From the NCBI GenBank assembly GCA_964638895.1, contig CAZWYY010000004.1:1-64000 (forward strand): a stretch of DNA of 64,000 bases, in the 5' to 3' direction. Positions 15,791 through 24,629 of this stretch are shown piece by piece. The position numbers and the translations under genes are program-made. The number at the start of each line of letters is the position of its first letter. Position 1 is the first letter of the stretch. This DNA is from JAFGGG01 sp964638895. GTDB taxonomy: Bacteria; Spirochaetota; Spirochaetia; SZUA-6; RPPD01. The notes below the pieces were generated by a model, which was not told the origin of the DNA, did no database searches, and worked only from the letters and a program-made list of their open reading frames with translations.

Positions 15791-17436
15791 ACAGCTTGCG
15801 GACAAGAAAAATAATCATTACAGGAGCGGCTTTCATCCTTCTTTCCGTTTTGTTGATTACCCTTTCCCTGCAATTCTTTTCCGTCGTGGGAGGCAAAACG
15901 GATATTGAAACATCACTTGTTAAAATAGACGGTTTTATTGCCAAGGCCAACATAGATGAAGCGGAAGCGGAATTATCCCGTATTTTCAAAAAAGCAAATA
16001 CAAGCGACGCTTTCCTTCGAATTCTCAAACGATCATATCAGCTGGCCGTTCTTAAAAACAACTATGAATCTTTTAAGGATCTTGCGCTCAAGTCCTTCTC
16101 ACATATAAGCGGTAATGAAAAACTGGGCGAGCTTGCCATGTTTGCCGGCCTGCGCTCGGGAGATATAAACTCCGTGGCAACAATCTCCGCCAAATTGAAG
16201 TCCAATGACCTTGTCTCCTCGCTTCTTGCCGAAGCGCTTCTGCGCGGCAATCTCAAAAATACTGAAATCCAAAATCCTCTTCTGGAACTGGAATCCTCGC
16301 AGGATCCCGTACGTTTTATTGATACCGCAGGCCGGTACAGCGAACCGCGATTGTATCTGGACGCGGCGTTATTATATGCGGGGCAGGGGAGGTATGCCGA
16401 CGCATTCACGCTTTGTGAGGAGTATTTACAAGGCGATCAATTTAACGAACCGGCCGGGCTGATTGCCTACGACGCGGGAAAATACACAGCCGCTTTTGTC
16501 AGACTCAAAGAGCTTCAGCGCCGGGAGCCGGAACGAAAGGACGTGGTTGTCATACTCGGCGATACCTCCCTCTTCCTTGATCGCATTGGTGACGCGGTTT
16601 ATTATTATGAAAAGGCGATTAAAAACGATCCCTCCTACTCGGTCATTCCGTATGTGAACCTGGCCTATCTCTCTTTAAGACAACAAAATATCGAACACGC
16701 AATAGATATGTTGAAAAAGGCGCAGACTGTTTTTCCCTCAAGCAAGCCGGTAATCCTTGAGCTTGCCAAGCTTTTACACTCGCAGAATAAGAATGCGGAA
16801 GCGGTTGCCCTGGTGTCGGCCTACCTGGAGCAGAATCCGGGTGATTTTGAAGCCGGTCTGTTGCGTGTCTACCTGGAATGGGGAGATATTTCACCACGGC
16901 ACTACAGGATACAACTGCGTGAACTCTTTAACAGCGATCAGAAAAACGCGGCCTCCTGCAGGATACTGGCCTGGTATCTTATTGCCACCGGAGAACCGGA
17001 AAACGCTTTTTCCGTGCTGCATGAATTTGAGACCGCCGCCAAAGAGAATCATCTCGCCTGGGTGCTTCACATTAAGGGGGTGATCGGCGCTTTAAACGGC
17101 GACACAAAAGAGGCTGCCCGTCTTTTGGAGGAAAGCCTTCTGTTAAGGGATGATTGGCAGGTACGTTATAATTACGCCGTTGTGTTATATACCATGGGAG
17201 AGCTGAAACCCGCCGAGGAAAATTTTCGCCGTGTTATTGATTTTTTTGAGAGGGAAAACCTGCAGGGGCATGATTCGGTGATTTCCAGAGCGCGGACTAA
17301 AATAGGATATATTCAAATGCAGAAAGGAAATGAAAAAAGCGCGAAGCTTGAATTTGAATATGCACTGCAGTTGGACCCCGGGAACGCGGAGGCCTTTCGT
17401 CTGTTAAAAAAGCTTGAAGCACGCACGTTAAAATGA
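15787..17436 (+). CDS. membrane-anchored TPR protein
   Basis: A 549-residue protein with one N-terminal membrane anchor (IIITGAAFILLSVLLITLSL) and a large periplasmic part made of tetratricopeptide repeats from about residue 190 to the end (ALLYAGQGRYADAFTLCEEYL, LGDTSLFLDRIGDAVYYYEKA, LAYLSLRQQNIEHAIDMLKKA, NYAVVLYTMGELKPAEENF). It probably acts as an envelope scaffold. It overlaps nusB by 4 bases and is followed after 22 bases by a bactofilin. Confidence 0.85.
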   Translation: MNSLRTRKIIITGAAFILLSVLLITLSLQFFSVVGGKTDIETSLVKIDGFIAKANIDEAEAELSRIFKKANTSDAFLRILKRSYQLAVLKNNYESFKDLALKSFSHISGNEKLGELAMFAGLRSGDINSVATISAKLKSNDLVSSLLAEALLRGNLKNTEIQNPLLELESSQDPVRFIDTAGRYSEPRLYLDAALLYAGQGRYADAFTLCEEYLQGDQFNEPAGLIAYDAGKYTAAFVRLKELQRREPERKDVVVILGDTSLFLDRIGDAVYYYEKAIKNDPSYSVIPYVNLAYLSLRQQNIEHAIDMLKKAQTVFPSSKPVILELAKLLHSQNKNAEAVALVSAYLEQNPGDFEAGLLRVYLEWGDISPRHYRIQLRELFNSDQKNAASCRILAWYLIATGEPENAFSVLHEFETAAKENHLAWVLHIKGVIGALNGDTKEAARLLEESLLLRDDWQVRYNYAVVLYTMGELKPAEENFRRVIDFFERENLQGHDSVISRARTKIGYIQMQKGNEKSAKLEFEYALQLDPGNAEAFRLLKKLEARTLK

Positions 17437-17458
17437 TACTATTTTGCAAGGAGCAGGC

Positions 17459-17917
17459 ATGAGTAAAGTGAACGATATTTCAAACTGTATAATCGGAGAT
17501 GGTTCGGTCTTTGAAGGAAAATTTTTTGTAAACGGATCGATACGGATCGACGGTAAATTTTCAGGAGAGATCAAGACCAATGATCAACTAATTATTGGGC
17601 CTTCCGGCAAAGTAAAGACCGATATTACGGCCCGCAGCGTTACGGTTGCCGGTGTGCTTATCGGAAATATAAACGCGTTGGAGGAGGTGAACCTGGTTCA
17701 ATCGGGGAAGATACTGGGGAACATAAAAACGCCCAGGCTCAACGTTGAAGAGGGAGTGATCTCCCATGGAGAAATCCTGATAACGGATTCAAAAACCGAG
17801 AGCGTTAAAAAGATTATTGAGGAATCTTTTGGTAAAAATGTGGAAGAAGAATTTAATTCCTTCGGCCGAAAGCCTGCGGCCGCGGTGCCTCATGAACCAA
17901 AGGCTGCGGGAAAATAA
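17459..17917 (+). CDS. bactofilin (second copy)
   Basis: A 152-residue bactofilin with the same beta-helix core as the first copy (IGDGSVFEGKFFVNGSIRIDGKFSGE, then GVLIGNINALEEVNLV and GKILGNIKTPRLNVEEG), plus a charged tail of about 35 residues ending in a proline/alanine-rich segment. The start is ATG 17459 with AAGGAG upstream; the in-frame TTG at 17444 is less likely. The pair of bactofilins may copolymerise or form separate structures. Neighbours are a membrane TPR protein and map. Confidence 0.92.
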   Translation: MSKVNDISNCIIGDGSVFEGKFFVNGSIRIDGKFSGEIKTNDQLIIGPSGKVKTDITARSVTVAGVLIGNINALEEVNLVQSGKILGNIKTPRLNVEEGVISHGEILITDSKTESVKKIIEESFGKNVEEEFNSFGRKPAAAVPHEPKAAGK

Positions 17918-17938
17918 AAATAAAGAGACCGACGGTTC

Positions 17939-18688
17939 ATGATACAGTTGAAAACAAAGGATGATATTCGGCGGATTAAGGATTCCGGCTTTATCCTGAG
18001 TCAGACGTTTAAACAGCTGGAAACCCATCTGGCTGAAAGCGTGACAACCGGCGAACTAGACAAGATTGCCTCCGACTTTATATACAAAAAGGGAGCCACC
18101 CCCACCTTCCTGGGATATTTCAATTATCCGGCCTCGATCTGTATCTCTATAAACAATGAGGTCATTCACGGTATCCCGGGAGAACGGAAACTCCGTTCGG
18201 GGGATATAGTGAGCATTGATCTGGGGGTAACCTTTAAGGGGTATATATCCGACGCTGCCAAGACCTACGGTATCGGAAGGATCACGGACCGAGATAAAGA
18301 ACTGATTGATGTAACCAGGGAATGTTTGCAGAACGGAATCGCCAATGCCGTATCCGCCAACAGATTGGGGGATATTTCACAGGCAATTTATTCACACGCC
18401 CTTGATCACGGCTTTCAGGTGGTACGGGAATTCTGCGGCCATGGAGTTGGATTTGCCCTGCATGAGGACCCGCAGATTTTCAATTATCCCGCTGTGGGAC
18501 CTAACAAAAAACTGAAACCGGGTATGGTTCTGGCCATAGAACCCATGCTCAACTGCGGTACATGGCAGGTCCGTATTCTTGATGACGGGTGGACCGTCAT
18601 CACCACCGACGGTAAAAATTCGGCTCATTTTGAGCATACGATCGCTGTTTTGGAAGATCACACGGAAATTCTTACCGAGTTCTCTTAA
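17939..18688 (+). CDS. map: methionine aminopeptidase type I
   Basis: A 249-residue dimetal protease that removes the initiator Met from new proteins. Metal ligands are visible in order: SIDLGV, YISDAAKTY, GHGVGFALHE, AIEPML and AHFEHTIAV. The INNEVIHGIPG block is diagnostic. Its length is that of a type I enzyme without extension. The Shine-Dalgarno is weak. It follows the second bactofilin by 21 bases and is likely cotranscribed. Confidence 0.97.
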   Translation: MIQLKTKDDIRRIKDSGFILSQTFKQLETHLAESVTTGELDKIASDFIYKKGATPTFLGYFNYPASICISINNEVIHGIPGERKLRSGDIVSIDLGVTFKGYISDAAKTYGIGRITDRDKELIDVTRECLQNGIANAVSANRLGDISQAIYSHALDHGFQVVREFCGHGVGFALHEDPQIFNYPAVGPNKKLKPGMVLAIEPMLNCGTWQVRILDDGWTVITTDGKNSAHFEHTIAVLEDHTEILTEFS

Positions 18689-18763
18689 AATTCATGTATC
18701 TTAAAAAAAAATATAGTATATTTGTATGTAGTAGGATATATTAACAAGAGGAAGGGTGGCGCT

Positions 18764-20191
18764 ATGCATACAAGCCGAAAATATCTGCTAACGTTGAGTG
18801 CGGCGGTATTTCTGTTATTTTCCAGCGTTTCATGCAATACATTGTTTAATACTGCGGACAGCGGAAAGGCCGGCCTTGTCAGTCTACAGTCGTCATTCCG
18901 GCAAATAGCCGAAAAAGTGGTTCCCGCCGTGGTGAACGTCAATGTCACCGATATTGTCTCACACGACACGCCGTGGGATTATTTTTTCAGTGATCCGGAG
19001 GAGGAGGACGGCACACCCAGGGAACGTGATTTTGAACAGTATGGTATGGGTTCCGGTGTAATAGTCGACAAGAGTGGAGATAAATATTACGTGCTTACCA
19101 ACTATCATGTGATAAAGGGAAGTAAAAGCCTGTCCGTGACCCTTGCGGATAAATCCGAATATGAAGCCCGGATCGTGGGCGAGGATGAGAGAAAGGACAT
19201 CGGTCTTCTGGTTTTTGAGACCAAGGAGGATCTGCCTATAGCCCGATTGGGCGACTCCGATACCATCAAAGTCGGCGATTGGGTATTGGCCATCGGTAAT
19301 CCCTTCGGTTGGCAGTCTTCGGTTACGGTAGGTATTGTCAGCGCCCTTGGACGAAGGCTGGATTATAACTCCCGCCTTTATAATATCAGTGATTTTATTC
19401 AGACCGACGCCGGAATTAATCCCGGCAACTCGGGAGGCGCGTTGGTCAATCTGAACGGAGAGGTCATAGGAATTAATACGTGGATCACCAGTCCCACAGG
19501 CGGCAGTATCGGCATCGGTTTCGCCATTCCTATTAATAACGCCAAAAAATCCATAAATGATTTTATTAAAAAGGGAAAACCGCAGTATGGGTGGCTCGGT
19601 GTTTCCATCGCCAGGGCGCCTTTAAACAAAACCGCGCAGGAGTTGCAGATCGAGGGGAAAAACGGGGCGTTTATCAATCAGGTAATAAAAGATTCACCCG
19701 CAGAGCGTGGGGGACTCCTGCCCGGGGATCTCATTACCAAAATAAACGGTATTGAAATCAGGGACGATCGTCACCTGACCATGCTTGTAAGCGACATAAC
19801 ACCGGAGGTCCCCGTTGATTTCGAAATTATCAGGCTGGGCAATGTGGTAACCCTTACCTTTAAATTGGAAATACGGCCGACCGAACGCCTTGTGTCCAAC
19901 CAGATAAAAATGTCCTGGCCGGGCCTGGTTGTTCAGGCCTTAACCGATAAAATACGCAAGAAATCCGACCTGAAGGATACGGTGAACGGTGTGGTGGTTA
20001 CGGTTGTCGAAAGGGGAACGGCCGCTTTTTATGCGGGTTTTCAAAGCGGGGATGTGGTGATAAAAATGAACGGCGAACCCATAAAAACCATGCTTGATTT
20101 CTATAAGAACCTTAACGATAAAAATAAAAAGGATCTTGAAATTACCGTTTTGCGCAATAACAGTGAAGAGGCGGTTACACTGAGCCGCTGA
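18764..20191 (+). CDS. HtrA/DegP-type serine protease, lipoprotein form
   Basis: A 475-residue periplasmic protease. The signal sequence ends in a lipobox-like SVSC (Cys24), so it is probably lipid-anchored. The trypsin-like domain has the triad His115 (TNYHVIKG), Asp145 (ERKDIGLLV) and Ser223 (GINPGNSGGAL). Two PDZ domains follow (AFINQVIKDSPAERGGLLPGD; GVVVTVVERGTAAFYAGFQSGD). It degrades or refolds damaged envelope proteins. Start ATG 18764 is chosen because it begins the signal peptide and has AGGAAGGG upstream; an upstream in-frame ATG at 18722 would add 14 residues. Confidence 0.94.
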   Translation: MHTSRKYLLTLSAAVFLLFSSVSCNTLFNTADSGKAGLVSLQSSFRQIAEKVVPAVVNVNVTDIVSHDTPWDYFFSDPEEEDGTPRERDFEQYGMGSGVIVDKSGDKYYVLTNYHVIKGSKSLSVTLADKSEYEARIVGEDERKDIGLLVFETKEDLPIARLGDSDTIKVGDWVLAIGNPFGWQSSVTVGIVSALGRRLDYNSRLYNISDFIQTDAGINPGNSGGALVNLNGEVIGINTWITSPTGGSIGIGFAIPINNAKKSINDFIKKGKPQYGWLGVSIARAPLNKTAQELQIEGKNGAFINQVIKDSPAERGGLLPGDLITKINGIEIRDDRHLTMLVSDITPEVPVDFEIIRLGNVVTLTFKLEIRPTERLVSNQIKMSWPGLVVQALTDKIRKKSDLKDTVNGVVVTVVERGTAAFYAGFQSGDVVIKMNGEPIKTMLDFYKNLNDKNKKDLEITVLRNNSEEAVTLSR

Positions 20192-20211
20192 CACGTAAAG
20201 GTATTCTTTAG

Positions 20212-20832
20212 GTGAAAAAAGAGTTTATTTCGTGCACAGAACTCAGGAATAACGCCATCAAGCTGGCGTATACAATATATACCAAGATCGGAATCCCTGA
20301 TATAATTTATGTCCTGCTGCGCGGGGGGGCGTTACTCGGCAATGTCTTAAGCGAATATTTTAAAATATTGAATAAAGGAAAGCGGCCGGTGTATTACGCG
20401 GCGGTGGTGGCGCGATCATACCGTGACCTGCACAGCCATGAGCAGGTAAAAGTGGACGGTTGGACGTATAGTCCGGAATATCTGCGGCAGGGAGACATCG
20501 TCCTTCTTGTCGACGATATTTTCGATACGGGGGTCACCGTGAATCACCTGGTAGATATTATAATGCGTAACGGCATTCACCGGTCCGAGATTAATATAGC
20601 GGTCCACGATTACAAGGAACGGACATATATCACCACCCCACCGCCTGTTGTACCGGATTTTTACTGCCGCAAACTCACCGTAAACACACCTGAAAATGAC
20701 GTCTGGATTCATTACCTTACACATGAACTGCAGAATCTGACGGATGAGGAACTTCAGTATTGTAATTTTAAAGAGGACGAAACCATGCTGCGGGCGCTTG
20801 AGTTATTGAAAACAAAGGGGTTTTGCGCATGA
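20212..20832 (+). CDS. phosphoribosyltransferase-family protein
   Basis: A 206-residue protein with a PRPP-binding loop (VLLVDDIFDTGVTVNHL, about residue 100) and an upstream YVLLRGGALLGN loop like hypoxanthine/xanthine phosphoribosyltransferases. Family and fold are clear, the base substrate is not. The hood is unusual, with YITTPPPVVPDFYCRKL. It starts with GTG 20212, with only a weak AAAGG before it, and overlaps the beta-helix gene by 4 bases. Confidence 0.82.
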   Translation: MKKEFISCTELRNNAIKLAYTIYTKIGIPDIIYVLLRGGALLGNVLSEYFKILNKGKRPVYYAAVVARSYRDLHSHEQVKVDGWTYSPEYLRQGDIVLLVDDIFDTGVTVNHLVDIIMRNGIHRSEINIAVHDYKERTYITTPPPVVPDFYCRKLTVNTPENDVWIHYLTHELQNLTDEELQYCNFKEDETMLRALELLKTKGFCA

Positions 20833-22538
20833 AAACGGTATTTTATTTGCTCCAGGCGTGTATTCTGCTCTGTTTCCGGGTGGGACCGCTTTTTGCCCAG
20901 GTTCCTTCCGCGCAAGACAAGGAGGGAGATTTTTTTACCTATAGCGCGGGGGTGTATATTTCCCCGGAGGGAAGCGATTACTATGAAGGCACCAGGGAAC
21001 GGCCGTTTCGCACCCTGAAAAAGGCCATCGATTACCTTAAGATCAGCGGTAAAAAAACCATATTTGCCGATAATGGTACGTACTATGTGGATTCCACACT
21101 TTCTATTGATATTGATGTGGATATTCTGGGAAGCAGATTCTGGAAACAGGATCCGGCCGAAGACCATGGGGTGATAATCGAGTCCTGGGAACCCTACTCA
21201 AGCGGTGGGGCGCTTTTTGCCGTACGCAATGCCAGGCTGACACTTAAGGGAGTCACTCTAAGTGATCTTCACCGTCATTTTAAAGATATATTAAAGATAG
21301 ATAAAGGCGGATTAACCTGCGAACAGGTAACATTCCACTACTCCTATCCGGATCAAAGCAGTGCAATCAACCAGGAGGGCGGCAGCCTGGAGTTATCGAA
21401 CTCAAAGATATACGCCCATGACGTACGCCAAAGCAACGCCGTGCGTGCGGCGCATACTACGGTTAAGCTTACCGGGGTCAGTATAAGCGGCCCGCAAAAT
21501 AGTGACGATTTTTGCGGTCTGGCCTGTTCCTCCGGCTCCGATGTTTCGGCAAGTAATCTTTCAGTAAACGTGGGCACGGGCCGGCGGCTTACCTCCGTAT
21601 CAATTGAAGACGGCAGCTTGAACATGCTTGACTCAACACTGAAACCGGGCGCCGCCGGCAGTGAGGGCATATGCATCTTCGCTAAAAACTCAAGGGTTAC
21701 CGTGATGCATATCGAATTCGAATGCGACGCTTCCCCTTATAAGGTAAAAGCGATCAGCACAACGGGAGGGAGCCTGGTGGTGCATGACTGCTCCTTCAGC
21801 TTAAACGCGCAAATCGGCGTTCAGGGCATATATACGTCCGGGGGGGAGATCGATCTGCAGACCTCCTATTTTCACACGGGCGCGGCGCTTGAATACTATT
21901 ACGCAGTCCAGCTTGAACAAACGACAGGGAGCTGTTTTAACAATATCATTGAAGGCGGCGATTCCGGGGACAGCGTGAATATCATGCTGAATGATTCGCA
22001 GAGCAGGTGGATAAATAACACGATAATAGGACGGCAGGGAAGCAATATTACGGTGGGTATCCTCATCAGGGGAAGTTCTTACCCGGTACTTATAAATAAC
22101 ATCATCAGCCGCAGAGAACCGGCAACGGGAATCGCGCTTTATCTTGTAAGCCATGCGGAAAAACCCTTCTACGTGCTGGCAAATAATATTTCCGGATGGG
22201 ATACAATATTACAGTACGCCAATGTACCCGATAATAAAAACTATACCGCGATCACGACCACCATAAAAACCATTGAAGAGTTGAATCACTATGACCTTGT
22301 GCCTTTCGGCGGAATAATCGATATCAATATAAGCGAGGTGTTCGACAACACCTTTGAAACATCCGCGACTGTCCCGTATCATTTGCGTAAATCCTCACGT
22401 TGCGTGGACGCGGGACTGGATGTAAACACACAGAAGTTTGACGGCCCGTGTACGGATTTTGAGGGCAATCCACGGCCCGATCTTAAAGGCGCCAGGGCGA
22501 TTTACGATATCGGCGCTTTTGAGCTTAGATCCCAATAA
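20829..22538 (+). CDS. exported right-handed beta-helix protein
   Basis: A 569-residue protein with a signal peptide (VFYLLQACILLCFRVGPLFAQ) and then VYISPEGSDYYEGTRERPFRTLKKAI, the typical DUF1565-type opening of surface or periplasmic parallel beta-helix proteins. The rest repeats short strands with Asn/Gly turns (SKIYAHDVRQSNAV, NNTIIGRQGSNI, YPVLINNIISR). It ends with GAFELRS, a common beta-helix cap. Function is unknown; related folds bind or cleave polysaccharides, but no catalytic motif is visible. Start ATG 20829 overlaps the preceding gene. Confidence 0.78.
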   Translation: MKTVFYLLQACILLCFRVGPLFAQVPSAQDKEGDFFTYSAGVYISPEGSDYYEGTRERPFRTLKKAIDYLKISGKKTIFADNGTYYVDSTLSIDIDVDILGSRFWKQDPAEDHGVIIESWEPYSSGGALFAVRNARLTLKGVTLSDLHRHFKDILKIDKGGLTCEQVTFHYSYPDQSSAINQEGGSLELSNSKIYAHDVRQSNAVRAAHTTVKLTGVSISGPQNSDDFCGLACSSGSDVSASNLSVNVGTGRRLTSVSIEDGSLNMLDSTLKPGAAGSEGICIFAKNSRVTVMHIEFECDASPYKVKAISTTGGSLVVHDCSFSLNAQIGVQGIYTSGGEIDLQTSYFHTGAALEYYYAVQLEQTTGSCFNNIIEGGDSGDSVNIMLNDSQSRWINNTIIGRQGSNITVGILIRGSSYPVLINNIISRREPATGIALYLVSHAEKPFYVLANNISGWDTILQYANVPDNKNYTAITTTIKTIEELNHYDLVPFGGIIDINISEVFDNTFETSATVPYHLRKSSRCVDAGLDVNTQKFDGPCTDFEGNPRPDLKGARAIYDIGAFELRSQ

Positions 22539-22564
22539 CCAAGGGCCCTTGCCTTTCGCCCCGT

Positions 22565-23743
22565 TTATTCCCAGATCCAGCTTTCCCAGTCTCCGTCCTT
22601 GAGCCTGCTCTGCCAGAGTCCGCTTCCCAGGGTTAAGACAAAAAAGGCGTTGTTATCTTGATCATCAACGAAAAAGCCGCCGGACGAACCTGAATACAGT
22701 TCTTGTTTGGATGTGTTGGCGAAACGTTCTATGCCGCTGAGCCCCTGATCTTCATCGATTTCAAAGAAACCCGCTCCGTGGGTTCCCACCACCACCATGT
22801 CCATCGGTGTAACACTTCCGGTATCAGGCACCTCCAGAAATTTTGTAAACCATACGTCGTCATTAACAACGGTGGAGGCCTGGTAATTAAAATGGGCGGG
22901 GCCGTCGGGGTCCCAGGTCGTGCCGGCATCATACCACAACCAGATATGCCCGCGGGAGGAAGAGACATAAACCTGACCGTCATCAGTATGAATAATTCCC
23001 TGAAAACTCTCCAACTCCCCGTTGTTCCGAGTAGGCATGTCGGGGTCATTGATATGCGTTACCGAACCGATGGCGCCCCCACGGTAAATCGTGCTGCCGG
23101 TGATATACCAATAATTGCCGCCACCGGAGGTTAGGTCATGCACGGCATTGGAAAGGTCCGGTGAACCGTCAAAATTCACAATACTAAAGTTAATACCGTC
23201 GGAGGTATAGGCCAGCGAATAGGTATCACCGTCACTCAGCGAAACAAACAGGTAGGAGCCTACCGTCTTGAGATTTCCCGTCTGTTTACCGGTTACGTGC
23301 GGGTCGGCGACAGGAACCCAGGTAATATCCTTGGGGCTGGCCGCGAATGTGGCGTCGATCGGTACCGTATAGAGGCCGTAATGTTTGCCGTCCACCGAAT
23401 AAAAACTGCCGACAAGCCTGTTATTTATCAGGGCCAAACCATTGCACAGCCGCTCATCATTGTTTGTCTGGTTGGATACGCTGTCCCAATTGTCCGAGGC
23501 AACCTCACGGGTGAATACTTTACCCGCGGCGATATAATAACGGTCAGGTTGAGACCAACCGGAAAGATTCACCCTCACCATGCTTTGTACAGTAAGTGTA
23601 TTGTCAAGATCGTTATCCTGGATGGCTTTTTCATTGATGACCTGGTAAAAAACGGTAAAATCCCCCTCCGAACAGGAGATTATGAACAGCAACAAAGAAA
23701 ACAAGAATCCCAAACGGCATATTCGCATATAATTCAACCTCAT
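22565..23743 (-). CDS. lipoprotein, probable beta-propeller
   Basis: A 392-residue exported lipoprotein: LGFLFSLLLFIISCSEG is a clear signal with lipobox. The mature part has evenly spaced aromatic strand pairs (YYIAAGKVFTREV, GLALINNRLVGSFYSVDGKHYGLYTV, YLFVSLSDGDTYSLAYTSDGINF, IIHTDDGQVYVSSSRGHIWLWYDAGTTW) like a beta-propeller. I know no function. AAGGAG lies six bases before the ATG. It follows the outer-membrane barrel gene by 10 bases and shares its promoter, so the two may form an envelope complex. Confidence 0.72.
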   Translation of the reverse strand: MRLNYMRICRLGFLFSLLLFIISCSEGDFTVFYQVINEKAIQDNDLDNTLTVQSMVRVNLSGWSQPDRYYIAAGKVFTREVASDNWDSVSNQTNNDERLCNGLALINNRLVGSFYSVDGKHYGLYTVPIDATFAASPKDITWVPVADPHVTGKQTGNLKTVGSYLFVSLSDGDTYSLAYTSDGINFSIVNFDGSPDLSNAVHDLTSGGGNYWYITGSTIYRGGAIGSVTHINDPDMPTRNNGELESFQGIIHTDDGQVYVSSSRGHIWLWYDAGTTWDPDGPAHFNYQASTVVNDDVWFTKFLEVPDTGSVTPMDMVVVGTHGAGFFEIDEDQGLSGIERFANTSKQELYSGSSGGFFVDDQDNNAFFVLTLGSGLWQSRLKDGDWESWIWE

Positions 23744-23753
23744 TCCATGCTCC

Positions 23754-24401
23754 TTAAAAGTAAAAACTCAATCCAATGGAAACCATCAGAAAATTTCCGA
23801 AAAATGACTGTCCAGATTGTACCGCCTCCTGGTCTTCGCTGGAAAGCTGCGGCACCCACAGGTATGCGACACTCAATCCAACCCCCCAGGTGGCGTCGAT
23901 TTTCCAGTACCCGGCTATTTCCGGTTTTAAAAAGAAATCGATACGTGTTGATTCTATAAAACTTTCCAGACAGATTCCCGTTGTTAATGAGAGCGGAATC
24001 TCAAAGGGATGCAGGTGAATGGTATATGTGCCTTTTACCCCTATGGGAAGCAGCCATAAAATATTGAAGTTGGGGCTGAAGCAAAGTGTGCCGTTTAACT
24101 CCACCCCGACACTCCAGTTATTGGAAAGATATCCCTGCCATTGCAGCCCGAACATCACTCCTATGTATAGGTTGGCGGGTTCGACGGTCCCCTCGTTCAG
24201 GTTGTTGAAAAAAAGCGGGATAAAGGCACCGCCGTGAATGATAATATTTTGACTACCCAGAATATAGGTAGGCGGAATAGGAGGCGGAGCATCCGGGTTT
24301 TCCGTGTTTGAGCCCCCATCGTTCTGGCCGAATACAGGCAGAGCAATTACCGTTAAAAGTATGAAGATACCTGCTATATATTTAATTTTTATGTTCAGCA
24401 A
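23754..24401 (-). CDS. outer-membrane beta-barrel protein
   Basis: A 215-residue protein with a signal peptide (IAGIFILLTVIALPVFGQ), a proline/asparagine linker, and about eight amphipathic strands (NLYIGVMFGLQWQGYL, WSVGVELNGTLCFS, TWGVGLSVAYLWV) ending in FGNFLMVSIGLSFYF, the C-terminal aromatic signature for outer-membrane insertion. Size and layout resemble the small 8-strand OmpW/OprG-like barrels of treponemes. The start is TTG 24401, with AAGGAG six bases upstream. It is transcribed from the promoter at 24464-24492. Confidence 0.8.
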   Translation of the reverse strand: MLNIKIKYIAGIFILLTVIALPVFGQNDGGSNTENPDAPPPIPPTYILGSQNIIIHGGAFIPLFFNNLNEGTVEPANLYIGVMFGLQWQGYLSNNWSVGVELNGTLCFSPNFNILWLLPIGVKGTYTIHLHPFEIPLSLTTGICLESFIESTRIDFFLKPEIAGYWKIDATWGVGLSVAYLWVPQLSSEDQEAVQSGQSFFGNFLMVSIGLSFYF

Positions 24402-24463
24402 TCAATTCTCCTTGTGTACAATTTTAGGTTGAACGTCCGCTCGCTCGTTCGGATGAATGTTGC

Positions 24464-24492
24464 ATAGTATCAAAAAAAAATTTCTTTTTCAA
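24464..24492 (-). promoter_or_regulatory. promoter of outer-membrane barrel/lipoprotein operon
   Basis: On the minus strand TTGAAA (24492-24487), 17-base spacer with a run of T, TACTAT (24469-24464). The leader (from about 24457) contains the imperfect palindrome GAACG...CGTTC at 24431-24450, a small hairpin of unknown meaning. Confidence 0.6.
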
Positions 24493-24568
24493 GCGCCAAA
24501 TAATCTTAACCGTTTTATTATACATACAAACAAATATTGAATAGAGATGGTTACACACCTAGCTGATA

Positions 24569-24597
24569 TTGCAATAGATATATTTTGATGATAGTAT
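24569..24597 (+). promoter_or_regulatory. promoter of smc operon
   Basis: TTGCAA (24569-24574), 17-base spacer, TAGTAT (24592-24597). The predicted start near 24604 is 26 bases before GTG 24630. It diverges from the outer-membrane barrel promoter. Confidence 0.5.
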
Positions 24598-24629
24598 GAG
24601 GCATTCAATTCCTGGTGCTGGGAGCGGTT

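Noticed and set aside
22540..22551. Palindrome CAAGGGCCCTTG between convergent genes as a terminator
   Set aside because: There is no loop and no T run; it is too short to act as a normal intrinsic terminator.
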